A stretch of 64,000 nucleotides of DNA from Ancylostoma caninum (taxonomy: Eukaryota; Nematoda; Chromadorea; Rhabditida; Ancylostomatidae). Positions 34,101 through 49,679 of this stretch are shown piece by piece. The DNA lies in contig JBAJFG010000047.1 in NCBI GenBank assembly GCA_037903475.1, positions 4,068,001 to 4,132,000 on the forward strand, written 5' to 3'. The notes under the pieces are model-generated. The model saw nothing but the letters and a program-made list of their open reading frames with translations, was not told where the DNA came from and did no database searches. Each line of letters begins with the position of its first letter. Position 1 is the first letter of the stretch. The position numbers were made by a program, and so were the translations under genes.

Positions 34101-36021
34101 ATCGATTGATTATATGTGCATACTCAATATTTTAAGGGGACTCGTCGGCTTGTTCGTTTCGTGCCGAATATGCAGAACGGTGAAGTGCTGAACAACGCCA
34201 GGATTGATGTCATTTTGGAACAGCCGAAAATTCAAAACGTACTAGCTGCGGTTCTACCGCTCGACGTAAGTTTTGCTGTGTGACTCGAGGACACAAGCTA
34301 GTAAACGCAGGTGACGAGTGCGAACGACAAAAAAAAAACTGGGAGATAGTATAAACGGAACGGTGCTTTCTCACTGATCTCTCACAAGCACAAACAAGTC
34401 AGCGGGATTGCGAGAGAGACAATGCAATGGACCGGCTACTCTCAGCGATCATCAAGGATTTAAATGTTAAGCGAGTGCAAGCGACATTAAGCGGGCACTA
34501 GCGGATGGTTAATGTTTAAAATAGAAGGCAATAGTGGAAATTACGAGGATGGCAAGTATCCATAAATAGAATATAAGAATGCTGCTCGCACCAACTTCGA
34601 AAATGTTCGTTCAATCGCATGTAGAGAAAGGCAACAAAGAGCGACAACGCGCGAGTATGAACGAACCTAAGAACGAATTGTTCAAATTTATAGGCAAATG
34701 ATTTTTCTTCCTAAGCGGCACAAAAGGACACCGCCAACAAGTTACTCTTTCTCAGAAGTGATAGTTTCTTTAGAGGCGAAAGGTAGCGAACGATGATAAG
34801 CGAGAACAAGCGCCCTTTTTACATTCCAGGCGCGATTTATGGGTCACAAAAGCAGAAAATTGATAGTCTTAGGGAGCAGCAACCAAAGTGCAGTCGTGAT
34901 TCATGAGAGAGAGAAACGTTCGGCAGGCGGACCTGAGCGAGTGAAGGGAACTGCGTAAACGATGGTGATCGATTATTCGCTTTGCGGTGAGGGCGACATT
35001 AAACGAGTATAAACAGGGAACGAGGGTTAGCGAGCGTGACTTTACACTATAATGTCACTAAATGTCTCAAAGAGCATTTAATATTAGGATATGCAAACAC
35101 TCAAAGTAAAGTTTTCTCCAGAAACGCGCGAAGGCGAGTATGAACGGGAACCATGCGAAAGCGAGTCCGAGCGTATCTCGCAGTTTTTGACTTTTATCAT
35201 ATTATCGACTTTTAAGACATGCAAGATTATAATCCGCGACGATCGATTACTATCATATTCACACGACTACGTTCACTTTTTCATCAATGGCGATATGCGT
35301 GAGACATACTCATCGACTAGTGAGGTGAGTGCAGTCCGTTTGGGATCAATAATACCGATCGATAACAGCCGATCAGTTTCAGCCAATCTTTTTCTATCAT
35401 CATCCGATGATCGACTATATTTGGGAGATGTGGCGACAACTGAGGCAGGTATGGGATAACCTTAGAAGGATTAATCAGTAGTGTGCTTGATATTGACTGG
35501 TCCACGACATTTGAGACGCTTTCCAGACGCGCCAAGAACGAGAGACACAGTGGCTGCCCTCGTATCCTGATTGCTATCCACCCACACATTTCTTTAACGC
35601 CTCGCTAAAGGTACCGCCGCACCTCAGTTGCTCTTCCCTTTCAATCAATTATCGATTGATTCAGGAACTGGAGCCTTTAACACACAAGGATGCGATCTCC
35701 AATAAGTACACGGATAACATGTATGAGTACTCGAAGAGATCGACCTGTTCTAAGGAGAACTGGGACTGCGGGTCGAAGTATGTTTAATGGACAGGTTGCA
35801 AGAGTGACACAAATTCCCCTGCGTCTCTCACCATGTTTGCTTTCAGGTACCTATTTTGCCATATGGTTGACGGCAATGCTCAGTGTGTAGCAAAACTTCG
35901 AATAGGTGCGATTTGCGAAGGGTTTGAGGATACGCCAATCTGCTATGAAGGTCGTTGTCTGGATGGTCGTTGCGTTCGAAAAGACCTCGACGTTGGCCCG
36001 GATCCAAAAGATTTCATGTAG
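31174..36021 (+). CDS. Secreted tyrosinase (type-3 copper oxidase)
   Basis: Twelve exons give about 432 residues: 31174-31236, 31389-31533, 33356-33462, 33654-33772, 33827-33902, 33959-34072, 34137-34265, 35217-35324, 35383-35448, 35527-35610, 35665-35777, 35847-36021 (TAG). Residues 1-18 form a signal peptide (MHLAVLHALCMLIGGNSA). A Cys motif (CLDLLCVCPYYGG) precedes the copper domain. CuA is visible as His of FVHKYS, His of LHEGPGFFTWHR and the WHRE His. CuB is His of HDYVH, the second His of that motif, and His in PIFFYHH. All six copper ligands are therefore present. The family oxidises phenols and catechols to quinones; in nematodes a role in cuticle or eggshell cross-linking is likely but inferred. 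The C-terminal 60 residues hold eight Cys. A TTCAG site 10 bp before the ATG suggests trans-splicing. Intron 2 carries an antisense mariner remnant. Confidence 0.9.
32050..33080 (-). pseudogene. Mariner-like transposon remnant inside tyrosinase intron 2
   Basis: The minus strand from about 33060 reads an N-terminal helix-turn-helix region (SSIIELHR, stop, GFSAREIHQRFGLYQNVIYK), then REMDVWTSIK, the catalytic-core block VMFFAGITADGETPLWFVPH (32530-32470), and near 32300 EEWPSNSPDLNRIDYSVWSI with a KAWKV tail. The order is that of a nematode mariner transposase, with at least three stops or shifts. It runs opposite to the host gene. Clear terminal repeats were not found. The third catalytic region has SPDLNRIDY, close to the usual SPDLNPLDY. 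Confidence 0.7.
34300..35200. repeat. Intronic low-order repeat, GCGAG/AACG motif
   Basis: Tyrosinase intron 7 (34266-35216) is unusually rich in degenerate repeats of GCGAGTATGAACG and TAAGCGAGTGCAAGCG, with dozens of GCGAG or CGAACG words on one strand. There are no open frames of interest. This looks like a decayed minisatellite. Confidence 0.45.
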
Positions 36022-36241
36022 AGGTTTAAATCGTCTATTAGCCACTCTAGGGAACGCGCCAAATGTGAAGTCATCTGGTTATACAATCATCTGGTTATAC
36101 AACTGACATAGTTTATCCGGACCAATTTATTGATCGATCAGTTCCTGGTTCACGTATTCGTCGGAAATTTTACTGAATAGACACAAGTCCGCAACTATTG
36201 CCTGCCACTTTTTTTGAGGAAGGACGTTAACACAGTCGGAG

Positions 36242-36402
36242 CCAATCATTATTGCACATCCTCGCGGCCCAGTGCGCCGCACGCCCTACGCGACGCGGCT
36301 GCGCGCTGTGGCTGTCGGGTATTGCCGCAGCGCCTGGCTAATCTACCGCGCCGCGTAGCTGGTGCGGCGCGGCAAGTCGCGGAATGTGCATTAGTTATTG
36401 AT
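36242..36402. repeat. GC-rich foldback element, about 160 bp
   Basis: The left arm (CCAATCATTATTGCACATCC, then CGCGG and GCGCCGCAC) pairs with the right arm (CGGCGCGGC..CGCGGAATGTGC, then ATTAGTTATTG). An inner GCGCTG/CAGCGC pair gives a second stem. It lies just downstream of the tyrosinase stop. Confidence 0.6.
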
Positions 36403-37500
36403 GCTCCCCGTAATCATACAGTATCTTCAAACTGTGCGAATAGTGTGCATTATTTTCACATATAATTTGACTGTACAGCAGTTAACCCTACTAGAAACCG
36501 GTAATTCCTCTGCGTCTCTAGCCGTCAGAGCATATTGCAGCTGATTCTCGCATATGAGTCTTGAAATGTGTAGACATTGTATTTTTCCCTTGCTCATCCG
36601 ATTTGCCTTCTCTATAGTATTTCTCCTTGTTATTTTCCCACGGTGTCCCAAATGTCCTGAACTAATCAGTAATGCCATCCTGTCCCCACTTGCCTATCAG
36701 CGCAATTTTACTCACAGTGAGCAGCCATTTCACATATATAATCGATTGAAACCAACCATAAAAATGAAACGGAACAATTCAATCATGCTGGACAATTTAA
36801 ACTAATCGATAACTATGTTTTGCATGCACTCTCCAACTTTTATATGCACCATTACTGGCTCCCGATTTTTGAGACACTATTGCTCACTCGTTTTTTCATT
36901 GTTCTCTACAGTGGAAACCAAGAACTTAAGCCATAAATCCAAGAACCATATTATATACCTCTTCGATCGATGCGGATGTTTCACACGCAAATCATCTCAA
37001 CTAGAAGATTCCTCAGAAACATAGATCAGTTCACAACATTTGGGGCACTTGAACCACTTTCTAGTCGCTATTGTACTCCTGCTCATTTACTTCTTCAATG
37101 TCTCTTTCTTGTGAGTTCCTTCGTTATGCACTACGACTCCTTTAAATGAACTAGAATTTATTCATAAATAAATTAATTCGCTCGTAACAAAGCTCAACAA
37201 TGTCTGTGCAGTAAATTAAAGTTATTATTAAACTGTATTTAGCAAAAATACCTCACAGCACAATACAGCATTACTTTACCACGTATGATTCATGCTAGCG
37301 CAGTATAAGTACTCCGTTCCAGGTACAAACACAAAAACACGACAAACATGCTTAGAAGACTGGCGGGAAAATTTCCCGAAATCAAAAGATTAACAATCCT
37401 ATAGATTCTCCTCCGAGTCGACGATAAGTGGAAGGGAAAGAAGCAGAAAGAAGAGTGGAGACCTGATTTAACATCGTAATAACAGCGAATCGCACACATT
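36403..37500. other. Intergenic stretch between two convergent genes
   Basis: AT-rich DNA between the 3' ends of the tyrosinase (plus) and nicalin (minus) genes. It probably holds the 3' UTRs. No further exon is recognised. Confidence 0.4.
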
Positions 37501-40500
37501 TCACACTCGCTTTCGTAGTTTGAGCATAGCAGTTTCGAGCACACGCTGCGCTCGGCTTACCAGCTGAAAAATTTTAAACAATTAGATAAAATTACTATGG
37601 TTCATAAACAACACCACTAAATCGTTTGCGTTTGGGTAAATCAAACGGTATTTCGATTAAAGACACAGAAGCTTAAACAAAAACCTTTTCCTTCATTTGA
37701 AACCTATTTTCTGAAATTACTAGATTACTAAATTTTATTGTTTGACACTGATATCAATAGATGAACCTTCAACTCACATGATAGAACGCAGCCAGGTAGA
37801 CGAAGACGCCCCCAGCAATGACCAGATCGAACACAGCCGGCTTTACCCGCTCGGCCATAAGCCGATCCGACACTCCAGGCCAGATCTGCACCTCATGCAT
37901 AGATACTGGTGACACTGTGACCTACAACAAGTCAATCATGTACCCGTCAATAAATCCAGAAGTACTTTTCTTACCTTCGCGTAGTTCCCTACGGCGACCG
38001 CCAAGTTCGCAGCACAAGCCACAGTGGCCGCTTCGTCTGCGACTGGCCGCGGTCGTGTAGCGAACAGACGGATCGCGTGAGCCAGTCGCTGGCGATCGAC
38101 AGCATCGCGCGACAGCACAGAAGTATCAGCAGAGACTCGCGGATCTGTGGAATATCCTCCCTCAGGAAGCGAGAGCATATGCCCGAGCACCGCTTCAGCG
38201 ATGGTGCTGGAACCAAACAAAGTTTTCCTTTTCAAAATGATGAAAAGCAAGAAACAGTCATATACGAAGGCTGAGAATCCAAGAAACTTCGAAGACGTTC
38301 CACGCTAGCTCACCGGATATTCTGTTCCAGAGCCTCTAAACTCAGCTGACTGGGAGTATCGAGCATAGATTTCCTAATAGGATCGTCATGAGTCGGCAAG
38401 CGGGAAAGTGTAACTGCCGGGAGACGCTTGATATTGAACCTTAAAGGATTAATAAGCAGGAGCAGGCCTCTACTGCACTGGAAATCAGGGATCATTTCAA
38501 AAAAAAATGCAAAGAAAAACGAATAAATTTATAAAATGGTCTCGTCTGAAGAAGGTAACTGCATAATTCAGCGAGATCAACTATTTTGAAATTTTTTATC
38601 TGAAAAATTCCTTAAAAATTGAAAAATTAGGTCCCGCTGGATTAACCCAAAGTAGTATAAATCGAAAAAAAAACGACATCATTTGAACAAACCCTAATGA
38701 AGCAGAAAAGGGAAAATGCTTTCTTAGCTGTAAAAAACAGAAGCCGAGACAAGAATACTCACTTCTCGTGTTCCCACGCTGAAGGCTGATTCATGCTGAT
38801 TTTCTTCGTGACTAACTCTACACTTTGATTCGGTGCTGCGAGACGAAGTCGACGAAGAAGCCGATCTAAAATTGAGGCTAATAATCTTAACGGCAAATCT
38901 TTTTGTGGCAAATAGCGAATTCGACATAACTGGAAGAAAACTAATGTCCAAGCGTGAAATTCTGATAGTCGATAGAATTTCACGCTTGGACATTAGTTTT
39001 CTCAGGCTCAAATTGTTTTTAATTTTAAAAAACCTGCGAAGCTGAGAATGTGAGTTTAGCAGACACCAGATCTTTAGGAAGTTCAAAAATCTGACTTTCG
39101 CTCTGAGGCACTCACCAGCAGCAGATCCATCAGCAGGCTGCTTTGAAGCGTGCATCCTTAGTGGTCCAACTCCTCCCAAAGCTTCAACACAAATCGCCAT
39201 CTCAAGGCGATGATCATCTGGAAGCGACTTTTCTAAGAAGCCATCTATCGCCTCAATGCGGTACCTACTAGGATCAGGTAAACCAGTTATGCAGAATAAT
39301 GAATTGTCCTAATCCATGCTCTCGAACAACAAAATTGAAGATCACGGTAGGAAAATAAGAATCTACAGGGAATATGGCAGTTTTTACCTGAATTGTCACT
39401 CTGGAAATCCTCTATGAACTGTCTCGCTCCCTGGTAATTGTATTTCCCAGCTGCAGTCCATACGAATACCTGAACAAAGAAGATTAGCATAATAAGAGCG
39501 AGTGATCGCACAAGTGCACTTGTGACGATAGAAACATATGATCGAACGCGGAAACGCAAGAACACCTTTTTAGCAAAAAAAGCCACATTAACAGTAAACT
39601 ATACCAGGTTGAAGGGTGGCCTAGTCGCTGGTTTTTCATAGAGCTTTCTGAATATGGCTAACAATTCGAGAAGCACCACTACTCCACTACCATTTGAATC
39701 AGCTCCTACGGCAGCACCCTGAAGACATACAAAGTGGCGATATGAACAAAATCCAGAACTTAATGGAGTATAGTAAACAGATGACCCACAGGAAAAGCTG
39801 CATGTGAGTCATAATGAGCAACAAAGGCGATCGTTGGGGCAGAGCGTTCGCTACTGCTCAAGCGGCCCTTAAAATAACGATTTAGACAACATCCTCTCCA
39901 TGAACAAAAAAAATGAAAGAAAAAACACGGAAAGAATCTCTCAGGAATGAGATGAACAAAGAAATTACGTTAAAAAATGAGGAAATTAATCAAATAGTCG
40001 TTGTAAAACATAACTGCTGCAGATGTTTAAAGGCAGCGTCCCACCTCAGCATCGTTTTTGAGATCTCAACATGAAAAGAATCTCCAGGAGCTGGTGATTA
40101 CAACAGTAAAAATGATTCCATGCAAGACTGCTGAAGGACCCTATTTCCAAGCAATTTTTAATGAGCCTTTGGACGGAGCTAAGAAACTTTCCAAATAATT
40201 CACTCCAGGGGTGCGATTCATTAACGCGTAACCTTTGGCTACGGCCTGGTTTGAGGCCGGTGTGGCGCTGGCTGCGATTCACGAGCGCGCGGGTTGGTCA
40301 CCGGCAGGTCACCGACGGGCCAATTCCAACCTCACGTCTGAAGGTCCGGCTAGCTATTGGTTAGGCAGTTAGCTATCGGAAAATTGCTTAAAATATTGCT
40401 CTATTTCGACTTAGTTGATTGCCACTACCTCATAACCGCTTTCCTAGCCTAATGTCATTTTCTGCCACACAATTTTTGTCTAAAACTGGCTTTTCGTGAA

Positions 40501-43500
40501 AAAAATGAAGTTTTTCAGGAATAACCAATTGAAAGCACGCAGAGATCTCATAGTTAGTAAATCTAAGGCCGAAATTTTTGAATTTTTGCAAAACTGTGAG
40601 TGAAAGTGAAAACTTTGAATAAAACTCATAATATTAAAAATGTGATGAAGTCGTTAGCAATAAAAATCCAGAAATTTGAAACTTAACCAGAAACCAGGAT
40701 ACTATTGTGATGATATCTAAAAAGGAAATGTATTACAGGAGGTCAGGTGTTGCGTCGAAGTAAGGTTCGAATTAAATTTCCATAAATTTACGGCAATGAA
40801 GGGGTTGTAAAGTCTGAAATAGCTGTTGATGTTCACAAAATAAAGTTGGTTTTTTGAACCGTTCATTCATTCGTGCAACCGAAGGTCTAATATTCGAATA
40901 ATTTGTTCACTCATTCGTTTAATAAAGTGTATTATTCGAGCAATTGAAAAAATGGAATATTTTAGAAATTATTAATATTTGAAATAGTCGAAAGTTCTTT
41001 AGTTTTTGAATCATTGACGAATTCAAATGTATTTTAAATAATCAAATGTTCCCTCCTAAAATGCACAGTGATGGCTATGTACTATTACTAAGTGTGTAAT
41101 ATTTAGGTACTAATTATGGAACTATGTAATAAAATATGGAAAAATGTGTTTGTACAGAAATATGGCGAGTCAACATGGAGGAGCTTAAGATTGCTGTGCT
41201 TTCACTTCCTCAGCTTTCACGCATCAATTCTTTCATCCATCTTAGTTAATCAGTTCTTGTTGTCTGCTCTTCAAACATTGGTGTAGTAAAACCTTACTCA
41301 TATGCGGTTATTGAGGGGCTGCTGGCTGGTTAACAACCTTAACCCGCGTGCACGCTAATGCATCGCAGGTTGCGTCTGCCCTGTGGTTACGCTAGCCAGC
41401 TGGTTTACTAGCCAGCGGCTAGCGCGCTAACCTGGTCAGCGTTAATGAATCGCACCCCAGGAGACATCTTCTGGAGAAATTCGTACTCTTCGCGAGAGTT
41501 ACTCATCCACTCCCTAACAGAATAGAAAACGCGCTCCATGTGTGACTAGCAAAGGAGTTCACGGTCCGGAAACCCTGCAATTCCGTCTTGAAGGCAATGC
41601 GGGATTGCAGGGTTTCCGCCCAACGTATCCCCTTGCTCACCGCAAATGCAGCGCAGTTTCTATTCCCTTGGGGAGTTGATGAGGAACTCTCATAAGGAAT
41701 ACGAATTTCCTCAGGAGGTGCGCTTCCTGGAGTAAATTATACAAAAAGTTTCTTAGCTCCACCCCGGCTCTGCGCGAAGGCTCCTTAAAAATTGGGGCCC
41801 GGAAATGGGGTTTTTCAGCAGTCTTGCATGGAATCACCTATACCGTTGTGATCAGCAGCTCCTGGAAATTCTTTTCACGTTGAAATCTCAAAAACGAGTT
41901 TGAGGTGGGACGCTGCCTTTAAGATATGGGAATACTGGAGAAGAATTGTTTCAGTCATACCATCCAGCATAGAACTTGTATATAAAAAAAGATTACTTCA
42001 TAAAAACATAAAGTCCAAACTCACAATAATGTTGTTTGGTTTGTACGTGAGAGCATTTGTCGAAGGTGAGCCAGTCGAGGTGAACTAAACGCAAAAAAAA
42101 TTACAAGCCTAGTGAATACCTGCAAAAATAGTGCAGACTTTCAGTTACAACCATGCAAATATTCAAGAAGTACAATCTAGAATTCTCGCTCAGTCCATGC
42201 AACGGAGAAGAATAAAAAAAAACAAAAGCTATAGAAATTCTCTGTATAAACGAGCAGCTTCACCTGGAATGTATTAGCTGCAATGGAATTGATGAGCTGT
42301 TGAGTGGCCGACTTTGTGACACCGGATGAAGTCTGGACATCGCTGAGAATAGCGCTAGCCTCAGGTGATGAGTATATCACGTAGACGGCCATATCTGTGC
42401 GTGCAGTGGCTAGCCTACGCTCCAGTTCAGAGAACAGCTAAAATAGCACAAATGAATCAACATTATGAAAGCGAAAAGTTCAATTTCATTGCTAGGAACA
42501 ATATCCGAGAAAAGACGCTAAGGAAGGAAAAAGACCATAGAAAATATGTGGAGGACTTCACACAAACCGTCTTATCAGCCGGCGACAACGCATCCAGGTC
42601 TGACGGTATGATGACCAGCAGTGCTCCAACACTGTTAGCCAGCAAATCGTCCAGATTGGTGTGGCCAGTTAAGTCACGCCAGGATGTTACGACACACCTG
42701 TACAATGAGAATAAGATAAGGAAAGGATTAAAGGAAAGGATTAGGAATCGTCACCTCCTCAGCGCTTTGGAATTCAGTGAAACTGCTTCATACTGGACTC
42801 TGAAAGTTTTGCTGCCGATAATATTCCCATTCAGCTCGTACTGCTGCAGCCGGAACGCTTGGAATTCAAGTTCCACTTTGTCACCCAACTGTTGGCTTCC
42901 ATTTACCTTAATAAATCACATAAAGATGAAACAAGTACTTCAACTCAAGAAGTTCGAAGCCTCAAGCATCCAAATATTTCCAAATATTTTCAATGAATCT
43001 ATTCCTAAGGCTCTTGGTATTTCAGAGTTTCAAAGAGCAAAGTTCGCAGAGTTTTAGCTTTTTTCATCAGACATTTTCGTGCTATTTTGCGCTGATTCTA
43101 CACCTTGTAAGCCGACGGTTTCCAGCTGTCGTGCATTTCCCAAACCACTGGTCAATCTCGCTCGAATTCACGGCAAATTCGATGTTTTCTGCTTTTGCTT
43201 CAGCTAAATTTGGTAGTGTCGGCTCAACGCTCGAGTAATTTCTGACCAGTTCCTGTCATATTCTCCCGAATTTAAGTCAAGCATTCTCTGTAGAGAAACC
43301 ACAACCGTTAACAGGACTTCACTCGGTCAATTTTACCCATATTCATCAGAAATTCTCGAGAGCATAAATAAAAATTGATTTTAAGTAGTGAGATTAAAAA
43401 ACTAAAAAACCAAAGAGGGGGTGAGCTATATGCAAACCAAACAAAAACTCGTCTAGCGAGAAGACTGATCCCGTAAGTGTGTAACATCCCGTAACACTAA

Positions 43501-43670
43501 AGAACTACACAAAACCAGCATGAAGCCCCACAAAACCAAAAAGAACAATTCAAAAAGGTGGTAGCAAAGGTCAAACAACAAGTTCAAGAACCTACCACAC
43601 AGAAAGTCAATAGAACTGAGATATATACGATAAAGAATGGATTCCGAATGGCTTCCAATAGCTCCTCCAT
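37501..43670 (-). CDS. nra-2: Nicalin (NRA-2 type), ER membrane M28-like protein
   Basis: Fourteen exons give about 553 residues, close to human nicalin (563): 43670-43596, 42906-42755, 42697-42568, 42437-42264, 42084-42025, 39867-39790, 39718-39605, 39469-39388, 39244-39116, 38865-38763, 38439-38314, 38206-37975, 37921-37778, 37563-37501 (TGA). MEELLEAIRNPFF plus a hydrophobic stretch forms the signal anchor, followed by the FRLQQYEL block. The core shows FVAHYDS and GADSNGSG. The second is GADDNGSG in active M28 peptidases, so the metal site is incomplete, as in nicalins generally. MAERVKPAVFDLVIAGGVFV is the C-terminal membrane helix. Nicalin works with nodal modulator and TMEM147 in the ER, affecting membrane protein assembly and, in C. 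elegans, acetylcholine receptor composition. The 39244 acceptor (GCGATAG) is weak, but it is the one that keeps the frame. Confidence 0.92.
38936..39001. repeat. Perfect 28-bp-arm hairpin in a nicalin intron
   Basis: GAAAACTAATGTCCAAGCGT plus GAAATTCT (38936-38963) is the exact complement of 38974-39001, with a 10-nt loop GATAGTCGAT. It sits in the 250-bp intron between nicalin exons 9 and 10. Confidence 0.9.
40031..41918. mobile_element. TTAA-flanked composite foldback element in a nicalin intron
   Basis: TTAA at 40027-40030 and 41919-41922 flank inverted ends beginning AGGCAGCGTCCCACCTCA. The left arm (40031-40206) and right arm (about 41740-41918) pair over their length, including CCATGCAAGACTGCTGA. 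A second inverted pair (GGGGTGCGATTCATTAACGC at 40208 and its complement ending near 41457) and a third 15-bp hairpin (41567-41581/41604-41618) are nested inside. The AT-rich core (40380-41300) has no transposase. TTAA duplication is the piggyBac-superfamily signature. Non-autonomous status is inferred. Confidence 0.65.
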
Positions 43671-44599
43671 GATTATTACCTGGAAAAAACCACTTATTAT
43701 GGCTTTTCACTACTTCGAAAGCGTCAAGAACCACTAGAACTCCAGGAGATAGATAAGATATGACTACAAGACTGCAATTCAGCTTCAGAGCTCGAATTAG
43801 AGAAGAATTTTCATACAAAAATTGAAAAATTACAGTACTCGGACCAGCGATCTTCGAGCTGGCGCTCTGCCAATGTGATCGCTTCGGGACCCAAACGTCG
43901 GTGGGTGAGCGCGGCAAATCCGCGCCGTTCGAAATTCCCCGCATTCTTCCTGCTGCTGTGTGGCTATCGTTTTGGTTTTGCGTTCATTTCAAAGGCGCCA
44001 CTTCATTTTCCTTCTACTCTTCTTTTTCCCTTTATTCGAGTGGGAAAATCATCATCAATTAGGCCTTCTATTTGCCTTCCATGCAAGGAAGTCCCAAGAT
44101 TCTGGATTCAGCCTTCAAGAGCCATGGAGAGGTGCTTTTTGCAACGGATGCCATCCTTATGGGTTCTAGCACTTTTTAGGCATTGAATACTCCGATGAAG
44201 TCGAACGCGTGGCACATCCCAGAGGCCGGGACTGATCAACACCGACCACTTTGTCCTTTTATACTTTACGTAACGCTGCCTAGGATTGTTTCCAACAACA
44301 TGCATGCAACGCTTGCGTTTGTATTCAATATCGCCAAAGAAGTAGGGCAACTTGACATCTGTTCCAGCTCGACAACTTAAGCGGTCATGCATATTACACA
44401 TCGTGGACGTTTCAATTAGTTCTTGTAGTTGATAAGTTTCACTTTTAATCGCCTAGAATGGCTATTTTTATTTGTTGTCATCAAGACTGAACTTTTCTGT
44501 AGGCAGCCTTATTTGAAGAAAAGTTGTAGGCCTAGACAGAGTAATCGAGCCATGAACTTTAGGCACAATTCAACTTCACTGGCCGTAAAATCTTCGGAA
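43671..44599. other. Upstream region of nicalin
   Basis: This stretch contains the presumed 5' region of the nicalin gene. The CCAGG 8-13 bp before the ATG could serve as a cis or trans acceptor. No other gene is seen. Confidence 0.35.
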
Positions 44600-45663
44600 A
44601 AATTTTCTGGCTGAAACTTCGCATTGGGGGTTGCTTGAGGTGCTGAACACGAATATCATATCTATTTTGTACCATACTTTTTTTACTATTATACCCACTT
44701 TTGTAGGGTTACGGTGGGTATACTGTAGATATGGTATATCAAAGAATCCTCTCAGATTTTGCATAGAGGGGTTGTTTTGGGCGCTGATCACGAATATCGT
44801 GTCCGTTTTGTACCGTAGCCTCATTTCCATAGAGATACATAGGTAAACGTTGAAAAATTGAGAGAAAATGCCGACTTTGGGTAGAATGTGAAGGTGGCGT
44901 GCAAAATAATGTTGATAATCGTGGTCAGCGTCTGAGACAACTCCTCTACACAAAGTCTGAGAAAATTCTGAGGTGCCGTTTTTACAGTATACCTATCGTA
45001 ACACTACAAAAATAGGGTTATGGTTCAAAGTGGACACGATATTCGTGTTCAGCACTCCAAGTAACCCCCCTGTTCGAAGTTTTAGCCAAAAAATTTCTCT
45101 GGAGATTTTGGGGCCAGTAAAATTGAATAGTGCCGAAATTTAGTACTTCCTCAGTTAATGGCAATCTGCCTTCATAGTTCACTAACATGTCAGAAGATGC
45201 AGGACCGGTCAAGTTGTGTTAATGACCAAAACTAAATTCCCACCCTTCCCCGCCCCCATTCCGCGCAACTCCCTTTTCCCCTTTTCGCCTCTTCAGTCAA
45301 CTACAAACTAAGGTAGTTTAATGACTAGTTACTATACCCAGTAACTTTGGAGGCAGCACTCACGGAAGTTTTTACCCCCGAAGAAAGCCGTTTACTGTGT
45401 AGTCGGTTGCTAGAGAATCACAACAGACACTAAAATACCAAGAATCGCCTTCTTGTGTGGTCGCCGCATAACCACTTAAGATAATGGAGGGCAATTGCCG
45501 ATCTCGGATTGAAATTGAAGCTAAGGTGCGATATTCGTGTTCAGTACCTAAGCAAGCATCCTAAGCAAAGTTTCAATGGGAGAAAGTTCACTGAAATTGG
45601 CATTTTGTGAGGGAATGAGAAAATTTTTATCACGTGGGACCACATGCTCAATCGGTTGAGCGT

Positions 45664-45701
45664 GAGAACTATGCGCGCGTTCGAACTGGCGCATAGTTCT
45701 C
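45664..45701. repeat. 13-bp hairpin with TTCGAA loop, tRNA-like boxes
   Basis: GAGAACTATGCGC (45664-45676) pairs exactly with 45689-45701; the loop holds GTTCGAAC. Upstream ATGCTCAATCGGTTGAGC resembles a tRNA D-arm/A box and GTTCGAAC resembles a B box, but no full cloverleaf forms. It may be a tRNA-derived SINE relic. Confidence 0.35.
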
Positions 45702-46011
45702 GTGCACTGCACGCACTGCCAGTTCGAATGCTACACGAAGAGAAGTGTAGTAGTGAATAAATGTTTGATGCGAAAACTCGTCATTGAAAGGATCTGTGGC
45801 ACCAGTTCTGAGGACATCGATTTTGAGTACGCGGAGTGAAGATTTCTGAAGAAAAATTCAAGCAATGAAGGAAACGATATTTAGCGCTTGCTTTCAACTT
45901 TTATCAAGGCATGGATAGTTGTGACTCCGATTCTAGTTCTTTTTTTCTCAGATCAGGAAGGTTCAGTCTTCTTCAGCGCTTTTCTTGTGGTCTCTTGGAC
46001 CCATCCGCGAC

Positions 46012-49679
<3,668 letters not shown>

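Noticed and set aside
42365..43057. 230-codon plus-strand open frame, the longest in the window
   Set aside because: It is antisense to nicalin exons 2-4, whose splice sites and family match on the minus strand are clear.
43101..43223. Exon-like minus stretch reading NIEFAVNSSEIDQWFG in nicalin intron 1
   Set aside because: Exon 1 (43596-43670) joins exon 2 in phase without it, and no nicalin homology is apparent. An alternative exon is possible but unsupported.
43453..43944. 163-codon minus-strand open frame
   Set aside because: It overlaps nicalin exon 1 in another frame; only MEELLEAIRNPFF and its splice donor fit the protein.
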